Shown: in pieces, positions 8,730 to 17,640 of the stretch | Layout: each line of letters begins with the position of its first letter | Position numbering within the stretch: position 1 is the first letter of the stretch | Assembly (NCBI RefSeq): GCF_001422545.1 | Contig: NZ_LMLE01000009.1 | Span: forward strand, 1-64,000 | Source: Pedobacter sp. Leaf41 | GTDB taxonomy: Bacteria > Bacteroidota > Bacteroidia > Sphingobacteriales > Sphingobacteriaceae | Length of the DNA stretch: 64,000 nucleotides | Reading direction: 5' to 3' | Notes under the pieces: model-generated | Database searches by the model: none | Told to the model about the DNA's origin: nothing | The model's input: only the letters and a program-made list of their open reading frames with translations | Position numbers and translations under genes: made by a program

Positions 8730-9416
8730 CTATAACTTTTCTAAATCTTCAACCGTTAATTTATCTAACCCACTTACCACAAGGTCTGCATCGGTAAGCA
8801 CGCTTTTTTCGCCAATTCCTATGGCCTTCATTCCGCCACGCTTTGCGGCCTCAACACCTGCAACAGCATCTTCAAAAACCACACATTCATCAGGTTTGAA
8901 ACCTAAAAGCTCTGCACCTTTCAAAAATACCTCAGGATCGGGTTTTGATTTCGTAACCATGTTACCATCTACAATTTCATCAAAGAAATGATCAAGATTG
9001 GTACGTTCTAAAATGATTCCTGAATTTTTACTTGCAGAGCCTAAAGCCAGTTTATAGCCCGCCTGATGAATAGCCGTTAAAAAATCAACCGTTCCAGGCA
9101 ACACTTCAGCAGGAGTCATTTTGGTAATCATATCTACATACCAGCTATTTTTCAAACTGGCAAGTTCTTCCTTCTCCGCATCGGTTTTTTGTACATTACC
9201 CCAGGCCAAAATTTTATTTAAGCTTTCTACACGACTTACGCCCTTAAGCTGCTCATTTTGTTCTTCTGTAAAATCGAAACCCATGGTATTTGCCAGGCGT
9301 TTCCAGGCTTGGTAATGGTAAACTGCTGTATCTACCAATACACCATCCAAATCAAATAGACAGGCTTTAATTGAGGTTGAAGGTTGTATGTTAAAGGTTG
9401 AAAGTTTTTCTTGCAT
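8730..9416 (-). CDS. pgmB: beta-phosphoglucomutase
   Basis: A 228-residue HAD-superfamily protein converting beta-glucose-1-phosphate to glucose-6-phosphate, the step after maltose phosphorolysis. Motif I is LFDLDGVLVDT at about residues 20-30, with the second Asp typical of mutases; motif II is LGSAS, the Lys of motif III lies in SKPDPEVF, and motif IV is VVFEDAVAGV. The likely start is ATG at 9416; a longer frame to 9467 runs into a GC-rich repeat. Residues 5-15 (LSTFNIQPSTS) are encoded by a heptamer repeat array, and no nearer ATG exists, so the repeat appears to be translated. It precedes the GH65 gene. Confidence 0.9.
   Translation of the reverse strand: MQEKLSTFNIQPSTSIKACLFDLDGVLVDTAVYHYQAWKRLANTMGFDFTEEQNEQLKGVSRVESLNKILAWGNVQKTDAEKEELASLKNSWYVDMITKMTPAEVLPGTVDFLTAIHQAGYKLALGSASKNSGIILERTNLDHFFDEIVDGNMVTKSKPDPEVFLKGAELLGFKPDECVVFEDAVAGVEAAKRGGMKAIGIGEKSVLTDADLVVSGLDKLTVEDLEKL
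9370..9404. repeat. heptamer array, five units, inside pgmB start
   Basis: Five units keep a 7-base register: ATTGAGG, TTGAAGG, TTGTATG, TTAAAGG, TTGAAAG. The array lies within the first codons of pgmB (minus strand) and encodes residues about 5-15. Confidence 0.7.
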
Positions 9417-9427
9417 TGTGTTTATAT

Positions 9428-9597
9428 AAGCCCCACCCCAACCCTCCCCAGAGGGGAGGGAGTGCAAAAGCGTTTATGTAATTATCTTAATTCTATTTTA
9501 TATTTTATTATCCTTTTGTTAAATAACCTTCTTCATTTATTAGTGCTTTGGGTTTTTATAAAGCCCTCCTCTTCTGGGGAGGGTTGGGTGGGGCTTT
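9428..9597. repeat. MITE-like element with CCCCACCC terminal inverted repeats
   Basis: The left end, AGCCCCACCCCAACCCTCCC (from 9429), continues to GAGGGGAGGG at 9460. The right end at 9563-9597 is its near-perfect reverse complement, ending GGGTTGGGTGGGGCTTT. The arms are about 33 bases with one indel and a few mismatches and enclose about 100 AT-rich bases without a gene. The right end abuts the TAA stop of the GH13 gene at 9596. No target-site duplication was seen. Related GC-rich elements occur at 53864-54124. Confidence 0.75.
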
Positions 9598-11512
9598 AAT
9601 TTAATTCTAAAATCAAGGTTGTTTTTGCTGGCACTTTAACTTCTTTAATTTGGATGCTTTCTCCCGAAATCACATTTTTGGCAGTAGTAATTCCAGTTGT
9701 TCTTTCTGCAAATCGCTCTGTATTGAGCGTTTTCTCTTTATTTGTATTATTCACGATAACCATTACTGTACCTTTTGCAGTAGCGTTGTATCTAAAATAA
9801 ACATAGATATCATCTTCAGGTACAAACTGCATTAATTTACCAGTTTGTAAAGCTGGGCTATTTTTGCGGTAGTTGGCCAAAGTCTTCACAAAATTGAAAG
9901 CTTCGTTTTCTTTGTTTGTTCTACCATTGACGATAAACTTATCTTTTTTATCTCCTTGCCATCCGCCAGGAAAATCAGAACGAACCAGACCATCAGGGGC
10001 AGAGAAATTTTTCATCAAAATTTCTGTCCCATAATACATCTGAGGGATACCACGCATAGTCAAAAGCATGGCTAAACCCATTTTATATTTCTCAAAATCT
10101 TCATTCACTACAGAATAAAAACGACTCATGTCATGATTATCTAAAGCGATACAATTTAATGTGGGGTCTTTGTAAAGAAAATCATGTGCCACCACATCAT
10201 ACAGTCGGTTAATACCATCTGTCCAGCCGTTTTTACCATTCAAAGCTTCGTAAATCCCTTCTTTAACGGCCATGTCGGTAATGCCCGGCAAGTGCGTATC
10301 GAAACCACGATTAACAGTATTTCCACCTGTGAAATAAGCCTGGTTGGCTACGCCTGAAACAAAAGTCTCTCCAAAAATAGATAAAGTTGGAAACTCAGCC
10401 TTCAATTTAATTGCCCAATCGGCCATGTAAGCTGGATCATTATAAGGATAGGTATCTAAACGTAAGCCATCGATTCCAGCATATTCAATCCACCAAATGT
10501 GGTTTTGCGTTAAATAATTTTGAACATAAGGATTGGTTTGATCAAGATCTGGCATAGAAGGAACAAACCAACCATCTAACATTTTTTTACGATCAGCAGC
10601 AGATGCGTGAGTATCCATCACGGTTTGATCGCGATAACTGGTTTGTGTATATTTTGGCCATTGGTGCACCCAGCTTTTCATGGGCAAATCTTTGAAAAAC
10701 CAATGACCCGTACCGATGTGATTATGGACCACATCTTTAATTACCTTCATGCCTTTTGCATGAGCAGCTTCTACATATTTTTTGTAAAGTTCGTTTGTTC
10801 CGTAACGAGGATCAATTTTGTAATGATCTGTTACTGCGTAACCATGATAGGAAGCCTTTTCCATATCATTTTCGATTTCTGGAGTCATCCAAACCGTGGT
10901 GATTCCTAAATCTTTAAGGTAGTCTAAATGATTAATTACCCCTTGAATATCTCCCCCGTGACGGTAATACATACTATCACGATTGAGTGCTGTTTCTGCT
11001 AAGCCTTTAACAACATCATTACTTTTGTCGCCATTCGAAAAACGATCTGGCATTAATAAGTAAATAAAATCTTTTTGCGTTACCCCCTGAATTCTGTCTG
11101 CGTTTTTATTGCGGTTCTTTAATTCATATTGGTAACTAAATATTTTTTTTCCTTTAACTGTGAAATTAATCGGGAACGTTCCCGCTTTTACTGTTGAAGA
11201 AAGTTCTAAATCCAAAAATAGATAATTTGGATTTTCAACTTTGTTTACCTTAACCAGCTTTACACCTGGGTAAGTTAATGAGATCGTACTGGCAGCAATG
11301 TTTTCTCCATGAACAAGCAGTTGGAGTTTCGGATTGTGCATTCCTGCATACCAGAACATTGGTTCTATTCGCTCTACTTTTTGAGCAAAGAGGTTTGCAC
11401 TTGAAAGAATTAAAAAAGAAAGTGCTACTAATTTTATTCTGGCAGAACGCCAATTATTGGAACAAGCATTAGAAAAGATGGGATGCTGAAGGATAGGTTG
11501 GGTTTTGATCAT
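9596..11512 (-). CDS. GH13 SusA-like cyclomaltodextrinase/neopullulanase
   Basis: From ATG at 11512 the protein has 638 residues; the longer frame to 11563 starts at TTG and crosses a terminator, so it was rejected. A signal segment (KLVALSFLILSSANLFAQ, residues 27-44) predicts export to the periplasm, though it follows an unusually long n-region. The order is a cyclomaltodextrinase-type N domain (about 45-140), the catalytic barrel with D353 in GLRLD, E382 in FGETF and D461 in LDNHD, then a C-terminal beta domain. This matches SusA-like enzymes that cut cyclodextrins, pullulan or maltodextrins. A perfect copy of the LacI-type operator core lies in codons 110-114. Confidence 0.9.
   Translation of the reverse strand: MIKTQPILQHPIFSNACSNNWRSARIKLVALSFLILSSANLFAQKVERIEPMFWYAGMHNPKLQLLVHGENIAASTISLTYPGVKLVKVNKVENPNYLFLDLELSSTVKAGTFPINFTVKGKKIFSYQYELKNRNKNADRIQGVTQKDFIYLLMPDRFSNGDKSNDVVKGLAETALNRDSMYYRHGGDIQGVINHLDYLKDLGITTVWMTPEIENDMEKASYHGYAVTDHYKIDPRYGTNELYKKYVEAAHAKGMKVIKDVVHNHIGTGHWFFKDLPMKSWVHQWPKYTQTSYRDQTVMDTHASAADRKKMLDGWFVPSMPDLDQTNPYVQNYLTQNHIWWIEYAGIDGLRLDTYPYNDPAYMADWAIKLKAEFPTLSIFGETFVSGVANQAYFTGGNTVNRGFDTHLPGITDMAVKEGIYEALNGKNGWTDGINRLYDVVAHDFLYKDPTLNCIALDNHDMSRFYSVVNEDFEKYKMGLAMLLTMRGIPQMYYGTEILMKNFSAPDGLVRSDFPGGWQGDKKDKFIVNGRTNKENEAFNFVKTLANYRKNSPALQTGKLMQFVPEDDIYVYFRYNATAKGTVMVIVNNTNKEKTLNTERFAERTTGITTAKNVISGESIQIKEVKVPAKTTLILELN
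11171..11184. promoter_or_regulatory. intragenic copy of the LacI-type operator
   Basis: CGGGAACGTTCCCG is a perfect 14-base palindrome identical to the core of both operators before susC. It lies about 328 bases inside the SusA-like GH13 gene and encodes AGTFP. Binding here could block elongation or control an internal start for the enzyme genes downstream. Confidence 0.6.
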
Positions 11513-11531
11513 GCTAAAACTTTGAAAGATT

Positions 11532-11559
11532 GAAAAAGCCCCGCGGTAGTTACCACGGG
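11532..11559 (-). terminator. terminator/attenuator between susE and the GH13 gene
   Basis: On the minus strand CCCGTGGTA and TACCGCGGG (11559-11551 and 11548-11540) pair over nine bases with one G-U, loop AC, followed by GGCTTTTTC. It starts 14 bases after the susE stop and ends before the GH13 ATG, so it would separate abundant susCDE mRNA from enzyme mRNA. Confidence 0.75.
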
Positions 11560-11573
11560 ACAAATTTTAAGAA

Positions 11574-12608
11574 TTAGTTTTTAACAATAGTATAAGTACC
11601 ACCAGTTACTTTATCTCCTGTTTTAATAACAGTAAGTGTAATGGTATAGGTTCCAGCAGCAGTAACTTTGATGTTATCGCCACCTGTAGTAAGTGTTGCA
11701 CCACCACCTAAATTAACATCCCACGCATGACCGAAGCGGAATTTAAACTCGCCTACGCCTAATGTGGTTTTGATAGAATAAACGGTAAACTTCCCATCGT
11801 TCACACCTTTCATATCGGTATCGTTGTTCCATCCACCTGGTGTAGCATCACCTATAATTGACCATTCATTTGGTGTACCAAAAACGATTGTGTTTTTATT
11901 TAAATCAACAGTTACCTGTTTCACAATTGCATCAGGAGATTTTAGGTTATCGCCGGCGCTTGAGCTAATTTTACCGCCACCAGCATCTCCGTAAGCTACA
12001 TCCCATTTCTTTGCGGGAGTAATTTTGAATTCTAAATTACCAGTAGTATAAGCGATCATACCAGTATAAACACCATTGCTTGATATAGAAATTAAACTAT
12101 CTGCAGTTGATGGATTCCAACCCTGATAAGCACCTGGCGCATAAATCCATGCAGATGCCAAATAAGGTGTAGCCGTTAACGTTACCACATTAGAGTATGT
12201 CAAATCGTTTACCGCAGCTCCTGACTTTAGTCTCACCTCAACTTCTGCAGGTTTACCCACTACCCCGCCAAAAGCGAGGATCATATTATTAACTTCTGTA
12301 ATGGTTGGGGCATAGCTTTTAGTTGTTACCACCACCTCTTTAGGCGTAGCAAAATTAGTTCCTTTTAAAGCGAACTGTAGCGTTGTACTTACTGGAACTA
12401 CATAACCAGAAGAAGTAGCCAAGGGATAAGTTAATGTCGTTGCCGGTAACGCTCCGTTAGCTTGAACTAAATTTAATGCGCTAGTTGAAGCAGTAAGCGT
12501 ACCCGCCGCTGTAACATTAGAAACCGTTCTGGTTTCTTCCTTTTTACACGACCAAAGCGATACTGCAATTAAGCCTAAAGCTAAGGTTTTGAATAATTTT
12601 GATTTCAT
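11574..12608 (-). CDS. susE: SusE-like outer-membrane starch-binding lipoprotein
   Basis: A 344-residue lipoprotein with lipobox ending SC21 then KKEE. The N-terminal part (about 30-145) looks like the SusE N domain, with the typical APTITEVNN-type strand. Two similar C-terminal modules follow, at about 150-240 (WIYAPGAYQGWNPS ... FKITPAKKWDVAYG) and 245-344 (WSIIGDATPGGWNNDTDM ... FKFRFGHAWDVNLG), with repeated aromatic residues expected to stack on glucan. It is third in susCDE, 19 bases after susD, and is followed by a terminator. The protein helps hold starch at the cell surface. SusE and SusF are not distinguishable here. Confidence 0.9.
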   Translation of the reverse strand: MKSKLFKTLALGLIAVSLWSCKKEETRTVSNVTAAGTLTASTSALNLVQANGALPATTLTYPLATSSGYVVPVSTTLQFALKGTNFATPKEVVVTTKSYAPTITEVNNMILAFGGVVGKPAEVEVRLKSGAAVNDLTYSNVVTLTATPYLASAWIYAPGAYQGWNPSTADSLISISSNGVYTGMIAYTTGNLEFKITPAKKWDVAYGDAGGGKISSSAGDNLKSPDAIVKQVTVDLNKNTIVFGTPNEWSIIGDATPGGWNNDTDMKGVNDGKFTVYSIKTTLGVGEFKFRFGHAWDVNLGGGATLTTGGDNIKVTAAGTYTITLTVIKTGDKVTGGTYTIVKN

Positions 12609-12627
12609 ATCTTTTTATCGATAAAGA

Positions 12628-14238
12628 TTAATAGCCTGGATTTTGAACCAAATTCGGATTAGCAATCAAATCTGCATTTGGAATTGGGTATAAGTTGCGA
12701 TAAGCAGGCACACTCGTTCCAGCTTTTACGCCGCCTTTAAATGGCCACAAGTAAGTAGAACCTGTAAATTTGCCATAACGTATTAAATCTGTACGGCGAT
12801 GACCTTCCCAATATAATTCGCGACCACGCTCATCTAAATAAAAATCAGTTGTCAGGGCAGCGGCACTCACATTTCCTGAGTTATTGCCATATGCTCTAAA
12901 GCGTAAAGCGTTTACATAAGTTAAAGCTTGTGCAGCACTACCGCCAGAACCACCACGAGCAACTGCTTCTCCGTAAATTAAATATTGTTCAGCCAAACGA
13001 AATAGCGCAAAATCTAATGAACTGAACGTTCCATTTAAAGATGGTGGTGTGGTGTTAGTTGAAGTAATATTTTTAAATTTAGTAACCTTTAAACCATCAT
13101 TTGGTGCATCAATTGCATCGATTACCGCTTTAGTTCCTGCAAAAATTCCACGTTTATCTAAAGTACCATTTGGATCAGGGAATAAAGCCGGAAGATTTTG
13201 ACGTGTACGATTACCTGCCCATCCGCCATTAGGAACGCCGTAGGCAGTAGAAACCATCCCTGCAGCGTCCGGAGCTGTGTAAACCATTGCATTAATTAAA
13301 AAAGTTGTTCCGCCATAGTTTGTTCCGTTAACCCCATCATAATTAATAGTTAAGATGTTTTCCGTATTGTTAATATTGTTATCAGCTAAAAACAAATCTC
13401 TATAATTTGGTTTTAAAGAATAACTTGACGCAATTACCTTACTCGAGTAAGTAATGGCTTCCGTATATTTCGCAGTGCCTGTATAAACTTGTGCGTTTAA
13501 ATATAATCTGGCTAATAATGCCCAATCCGCACCTTTATTTGCCCGTCCGTATTCACTTTCGGCACTTCCTGGATTGGCTAAATCACCTTCAATAGCTTTT
13601 AATTCAGACTCTACATATGCAAATAATGCTGTTCGGGTGGTTTGTTTAGGATTTACCTTTCCAATTAAATCATTTTCAGTTAAAAAAGGTGGGTTACCAA
13701 AAGCATCTAATAAAACCCAGTATTGAAAAGCACGTAAAAAACGAGCTTCAGCACGATAGCGTACAACATTTGTAGCATCTGCACCTGTAATGTTGCGACT
13801 AGCCAACTGTTCTGGTGTACTTTGACGAAGATATTCGTTAACTAAAGTGATTTGCGAAATACTTCTTGAGTATAATCCTCTTAAAAATTGGTTATCGGTT
13901 GACCAGGTAGAGTTATCTAGTTCAGGAATACCAGTATCGCCCCAATTACATATTGCTTCATCGGTAGTTAATTCTTGACTAGTCCAGAATAACCTTAAAA
14001 AATCTGCAAATCCTGAGTTTAAACCACCAACATCGCTGTTATCAGACCCTGATGGACTAGTTAAAGCATAATTTGCATATAATCTAGCCAACCCTTGTTT
14101 GTATCCTGCTGGTGTAGCATAAACTACACTTTCTGTTACATCATTAGTTGGAAGTACGTTTAATGACTCTTTTTTACAAGAGTTTAACGACAGCAATACG
14201 ACTGCCGAGGTTAATATTGTTTTAAATGAGTTTTTCAT
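12628..14238 (-). CDS. susD: SusD/RagB-family starch-binding lipoprotein
   Basis: A 536-residue SusD-family lipoprotein (lipobox ending SC21, then KKES) that caps the SusC channel on the cell surface and binds the glucan. The TPR-like helices begin with YKQGLARLYANYA; RYRAEARFLRAFQYWVLLDAFGNPPF near 160-185 and the C-terminal LDERGRELYWEGHRRTDLIRYGKF near 465-490 are diagnostic. The gene follows susC by 13 bases, the usual tight pairing. Signal peptide and length fit the family. Confidence 0.95.
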   Translation of the reverse strand: MKNSFKTILTSAVVLLSLNSCKKESLNVLPTNDVTESVVYATPAGYKQGLARLYANYALTSPSGSDNSDVGGLNSGFADFLRLFWTSQELTTDEAICNWGDTGIPELDNSTWSTDNQFLRGLYSRSISQITLVNEYLRQSTPEQLASRNITGADATNVVRYRAEARFLRAFQYWVLLDAFGNPPFLTENDLIGKVNPKQTTRTALFAYVESELKAIEGDLANPGSAESEYGRANKGADWALLARLYLNAQVYTGTAKYTEAITYSSKVIASSYSLKPNYRDLFLADNNINNTENILTINYDGVNGTNYGGTTFLINAMVYTAPDAAGMVSTAYGVPNGGWAGNRTRQNLPALFPDPNGTLDKRGIFAGTKAVIDAIDAPNDGLKVTKFKNITSTNTTPPSLNGTFSSLDFALFRLAEQYLIYGEAVARGGSGGSAAQALTYVNALRFRAYGNNSGNVSAAALTTDFYLDERGRELYWEGHRRTDLIRYGKFTGSTYLWPFKGGVKAGTSVPAYRNLYPIPNADLIANPNLVQNPGY

Positions 14239-14251
14239 TTTTATATCTTAA

Positions 14252-17218
14252 TTAAAAGCCAACGTTTAAGCCTAAAGTATATGTTCTTGGTCTAGGATAA
14301 AGATTATAATCAATACCTGTTACTAACTCTGGATCAAGCCCTTTGTATTGAGATACGACAAAAACATTTTGGCAGTTTGCTGAAATACGCATTGTGGTAT
14401 TTCCGTTTTTAGATAATTTACCAACATTATATGCCAGCCCCAAATTATCCATTTTAAGAAACGATGCGTTTCTAATATAATAATCACTTAGAAATTGCGT
14501 AGCAGTGAAACCTGTATTTAACAAATCGGTGCTTGCGTTATTTATTACACCTACCGAAGTAAGAATATTAGATCTGACACCATAATTTGATGCCACGTTA
14601 TCATAAACATAATTGCCAATATTAGCTCTTAAAACGGTATTGATTGTCCATTTTTTATAACTAAACGAAGTATTAAAGCCAAAAGTAAAATCTGGATTAG
14701 GGGATTTATAAAAATACTGATCATCCGGTGTAATTGCACCATCACCATTCAAATCTTCAAAAACACCTTCGAGCGGTTTTCCGTTGGAATTATAAACTTG
14801 TTTGTAAACAAAATATGAACCCGGAATTTGATTAACTGCGTTGTATTTTAAGTGAACACCAGTACCTCCAGTAATATCTCCTGCATCGATTTTAAAACCA
14901 GAATTTGGATTTAAAGTTAGGTTAGTAACCTTTCTTCTGTTATAAGCAGCGTTAATTCCAAAATCCCAATTGATGTCATCAGATTTAATTGCTACAAAGT
15001 TTAAACTAGCTTCAGCACCTCTTACATCCATATTTCCAACATTTGTTGTTAATACATTGCTAAAGTTTGTACCTACAGGTATAGTTACTGTGCTTAATAG
15101 GTCTTTGGTTTTCTTGTAGTAAACATCTACACTACCGTACAATCTTCCTTGTAAAAAACCATAATCTAAACCAGCATTATAGGTGGTAGTTGATTCCCAT
15201 TTTAAATCTGGATCATAACCTGCAGGTGCGTAATAGTTATAAAAAGTGTTGCCTATTTGGTATTGACCAGTATTGGAATTAGCATAATATTTAGATAAGT
15301 AATCGTAGTTACCGATACCATCTTTATTACCCGTTTCACCATAACTTAATCTTAGTTTCAAATCAGATATTACTTTGCTATCCTTTAAGAAATTTTCACC
15401 AATAATTCTCCAGGTAAAACCTGCTGATGGGAAATAACCCCAACGATTGTTTTCAGCAAATTTTGAAGATGCATCAGCTCTCATGGTACCAGAAAGTATA
15501 TATTTATCAGCTAAAGTATAAACTAACCTTCCGTAGTAGGAAAGTAGCTTGTTTCTTTCAACAGAAAAAGGAAATACCGGAGTTACAAGTGCAACACCTG
15601 TACCTGTATAATTTGTAAAATTGTAGCCTGTAGTTGAGATATCATAATAACCATAACCGGCAGTTGCGTCGAATCTACTTTTAATGCTTTCTACGGTATG
15701 AGCATAGTTTAAATAAAACTCAGAAAATTTATCGTTACCAGTTCTTAATGCCCGGGAGAAAGATCCTTGAGTTGAAGCACTTTGAGCAGCAAATGTTGGA
15801 ACCCTAATTGAGCCATAACCTTTAGATACATCATAACCTAAGTTTAAATTGGCATGCAATTCCGGTAAGAAATGGAAAGAATAATCAAACTTAACATTAC
15901 CAACACTTCTGGCGGCATGGCCATTGTTATCTTGCAACCTAATTAAACCAACAGGGTTACGAGGTGAATTTGGGTTTGGAACCATGTCAGCACCGGTACC
16001 TTGTGTCCACTCGTAGTAATTTCCGTAGTTGTTATTCACATTTACAGGCTGCGTTGGATCAAATTGAATGGCGTTCGCAATTGCACCGCCATTTGCAAAA
16101 TGAGAATCAGTTAATGAACCTTTTAAGTTCAAGTCGATTTTTAAATGATCGTTAAACAATCTAGGTGACAAAGTAATTGAACCCGTTCCACGCTTAAGTT
16201 TATCGGTAATTAACAATCCATCCTGATCTAAATATCCAGCAGAAACACGATAAGGAACACCCTTAAATGAACCTGCAATACTTAAATTATTATCAGTTGT
16301 AAAGGCTCTTTGATAAATTTCATCTTGCCAATTTGTATTTGCAGTACCCAATAATGCTTTTTGAGAGGCACTACCATTGGCATTTACATAAGCACGAACT
16401 TGATCTGCAGAAAGTACATCAACATTTTTAATTACTGTCGCAATAGAATTGTTGGTACTAAAATTAATTACCGGAGCACCAGCACTACCTTTTTTAGTGG
16501 TGATTAAAATAACTCCATTTGATGCTCTTGAGCCGTAAATAGCCGTTGCATTTGCATCTTTCAATACTGTAAATGTTTCAATATCATTAGGATTAATTAA
16601 TGATAAAGGACTTGGTGCATTGTCGATTGTGTTTCCGCTGAATGGAACTCCATCGATCACTACTAACGGATCATTACTGGCGTTAAGTGATGCCCCGCCA
16701 CGGATACGAATTGTACTTCCAACACCAGGCTGACCGCTGTTTGAGATTACATTTACACCTGCAACTTTACCTTGAATTAATTGTTCTGGTGTAGTAATTG
16801 CACCCTTTTGGAAGTCTTTTGAACTTACTGTAGTGATTGAACCAGTTAAGTTTTTCTTTTCGGCAGTACCGTAACCGATTACAACAACCTCATTCAGTTT
16901 TTGTGCATCGGGCACCAATTGGAAATTAACCGTGGCATTAGCTGAAACAGATACTGGCTTATCAAGCGTTTGATAGCCAATGAAGCTTGCAGATAAAGTT
17001 ACAGCACCATTGCTTAAGCCTGCTAATTTGAAAACACCATTAACATCGGTTGAGGTACTCCTTGTTGTTCCTTTTACAACAATAGAAGCACCGGGTAAAG
17101 GTTGGCCGGTTTCATCAAGCACCTTTCCGGATACCGATCCGGTTTGTGCTTTTACGATTAATGCTGAAAAAACTAACAGCACTAAAAGCCCCTGTTTAAA
17201 CAGGTAAAATACTTTCAT
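14252..17218 (-). CDS. susC: SusC/RagA-family TonB-dependent outer-membrane transporter
   Basis: A 988-residue TonB-dependent receptor. After the signal peptide (residues 1-24) comes a carboxypeptidase-regulatory-like domain (about 27-110, GSVSGKVLDETGQPLPGAS), a TonB-box-like stretch (LNEVVVIGYG), and the plug (about 125-235) with TIRIRGGASL and NDPLVVIDGVP. The rest is the 22-strand barrel, ending in an aromatic residue (LGLNVGF). There is no STN domain, so signalling through a FecR/FecI pair is not expected; control by the LacI protein upstream fits better. Function is energised import of maltodextrins across the outer membrane with SusD. The 420-base upstream gap holds two perfect operators. 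Confidence 0.95.
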   Translation of the reverse strand: MKVFYLFKQGLLVLLVFSALIVKAQTGSVSGKVLDETGQPLPGASIVVKGTTRSTSTDVNGVFKLAGLSNGAVTLSASFIGYQTLDKPVSVSANATVNFQLVPDAQKLNEVVVIGYGTAEKKNLTGSITTVSSKDFQKGAITTPEQLIQGKVAGVNVISNSGQPGVGSTIRIRGGASLNASNDPLVVIDGVPFSGNTIDNAPSPLSLINPNDIETFTVLKDANATAIYGSRASNGVILITTKKGSAGAPVINFSTNNSIATVIKNVDVLSADQVRAYVNANGSASQKALLGTANTNWQDEIYQRAFTTDNNLSIAGSFKGVPYRVSAGYLDQDGLLITDKLKRGTGSITLSPRLFNDHLKIDLNLKGSLTDSHFANGGAIANAIQFDPTQPVNVNNNYGNYYEWTQGTGADMVPNPNSPRNPVGLIRLQDNNGHAARSVGNVKFDYSFHFLPELHANLNLGYDVSKGYGSIRVPTFAAQSASTQGSFSRALRTGNDKFSEFYLNYAHTVESIKSRFDATAGYGYYDISTTGYNFTNYTGTGVALVTPVFPFSVERNKLLSYYGRLVYTLADKYILSGTMRADASSKFAENNRWGYFPSAGFTWRIIGENFLKDSKVISDLKLRLSYGETGNKDGIGNYDYLSKYYANSNTGQYQIGNTFYNYYAPAGYDPDLKWESTTTYNAGLDYGFLQGRLYGSVDVYYKKTKDLLSTVTIPVGTNFSNVLTTNVGNMDVRGAEASLNFVAIKSDDINWDFGINAAYNRRKVTNLTLNPNSGFKIDAGDITGGTGVHLKYNAVNQIPGSYFVYKQVYNSNGKPLEGVFEDLNGDGAITPDDQYFYKSPNPDFTFGFNTSFSYKKWTINTVLRANIGNYVYDNVASNYGVRSNILTSVGVINNASTDLLNTGFTATQFLSDYYIRNASFLKMDNLGLAYNVGKLSKNGNTTMRISANCQNVFVVSQYKGLDPELVTGIDYNLYPRPRTYTLGLNVGF

Positions 17219-17497
17219 ATTCGAAGCTCTTTTAAGTATATAAATTTGGTTAAATATTATAGTGATTTACACATAGGCCTAATTTACAGCACTTAATGAG
17301 ATTTCAAAATTTATTTAAAAAATATATTTTAAGCGATAAAAAATAGAGGGAAAACTTAACATAAATTTTATTTTTGATTAATAAACGAACACGAATTATC
17401 GCGATGGAAGAGAATTAAACGTCTATAAATCAAATGTTTAAAAAATTGATTTGATAAATTTTAGTGTACTTTTTACACTAAGTTGTTTTCAAGAGAT

Positions 17498-17519
17498 TTT
17501 TCGGGAACGTTCCCGAAAA
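17498..17519. promoter_or_regulatory. LacI-type operator, proximal to susC
   Basis: A perfect 22-base palindrome with core TTCGGGAACGTTCCCGAA, extended by two further paired bases each side. The central CG and the length fit LacI-family operators. It lies 280 bases before the susC ATG and 122 bases beyond the lacI-type gene stop. Confidence 0.8.
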
Positions 17520-17543
17520 TGAAGAAGAAAAACACTGGTTCTT

Positions 17544-17561
17544 TTCGGGAACGTTCCCGAA
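17544..17561. promoter_or_regulatory. LacI-type operator, distal to susC
   Basis: TTCGGGAACGTTCCCGAA is a perfect 18-base palindrome identical to the core at 17500-17517. The centres are 44 bases apart, about four helical turns, which suits two dimers on one DNA face. Confidence 0.8.
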
Positions 17562-17640
17562 GATTGTGCCGAATTCTGCTTATTTTACACTAAGTGAAGA
17601 AAAAATTTCAAATTTTCAGACCAAAATTAAACGCTGTTTT

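Larger units (their letters stand above)
17461..17596. promoter_or_regulatory. susC upstream control region with flanking direct repeats
   Basis: TTAGTGTA and TACACTAA (17461-17468, 17474-17481) form a perfect inverted repeat. The 13-base string TTTTACACTAAGT occurs at about 17471 and again at about 17583, bracketing the two LacI-type palindromes. No convincing -7 element (TAnnTTTG) could be placed for susC in 17219-17460, a stretch of AT-rich DNA in which nothing else was seen. Confidence 0.45.
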
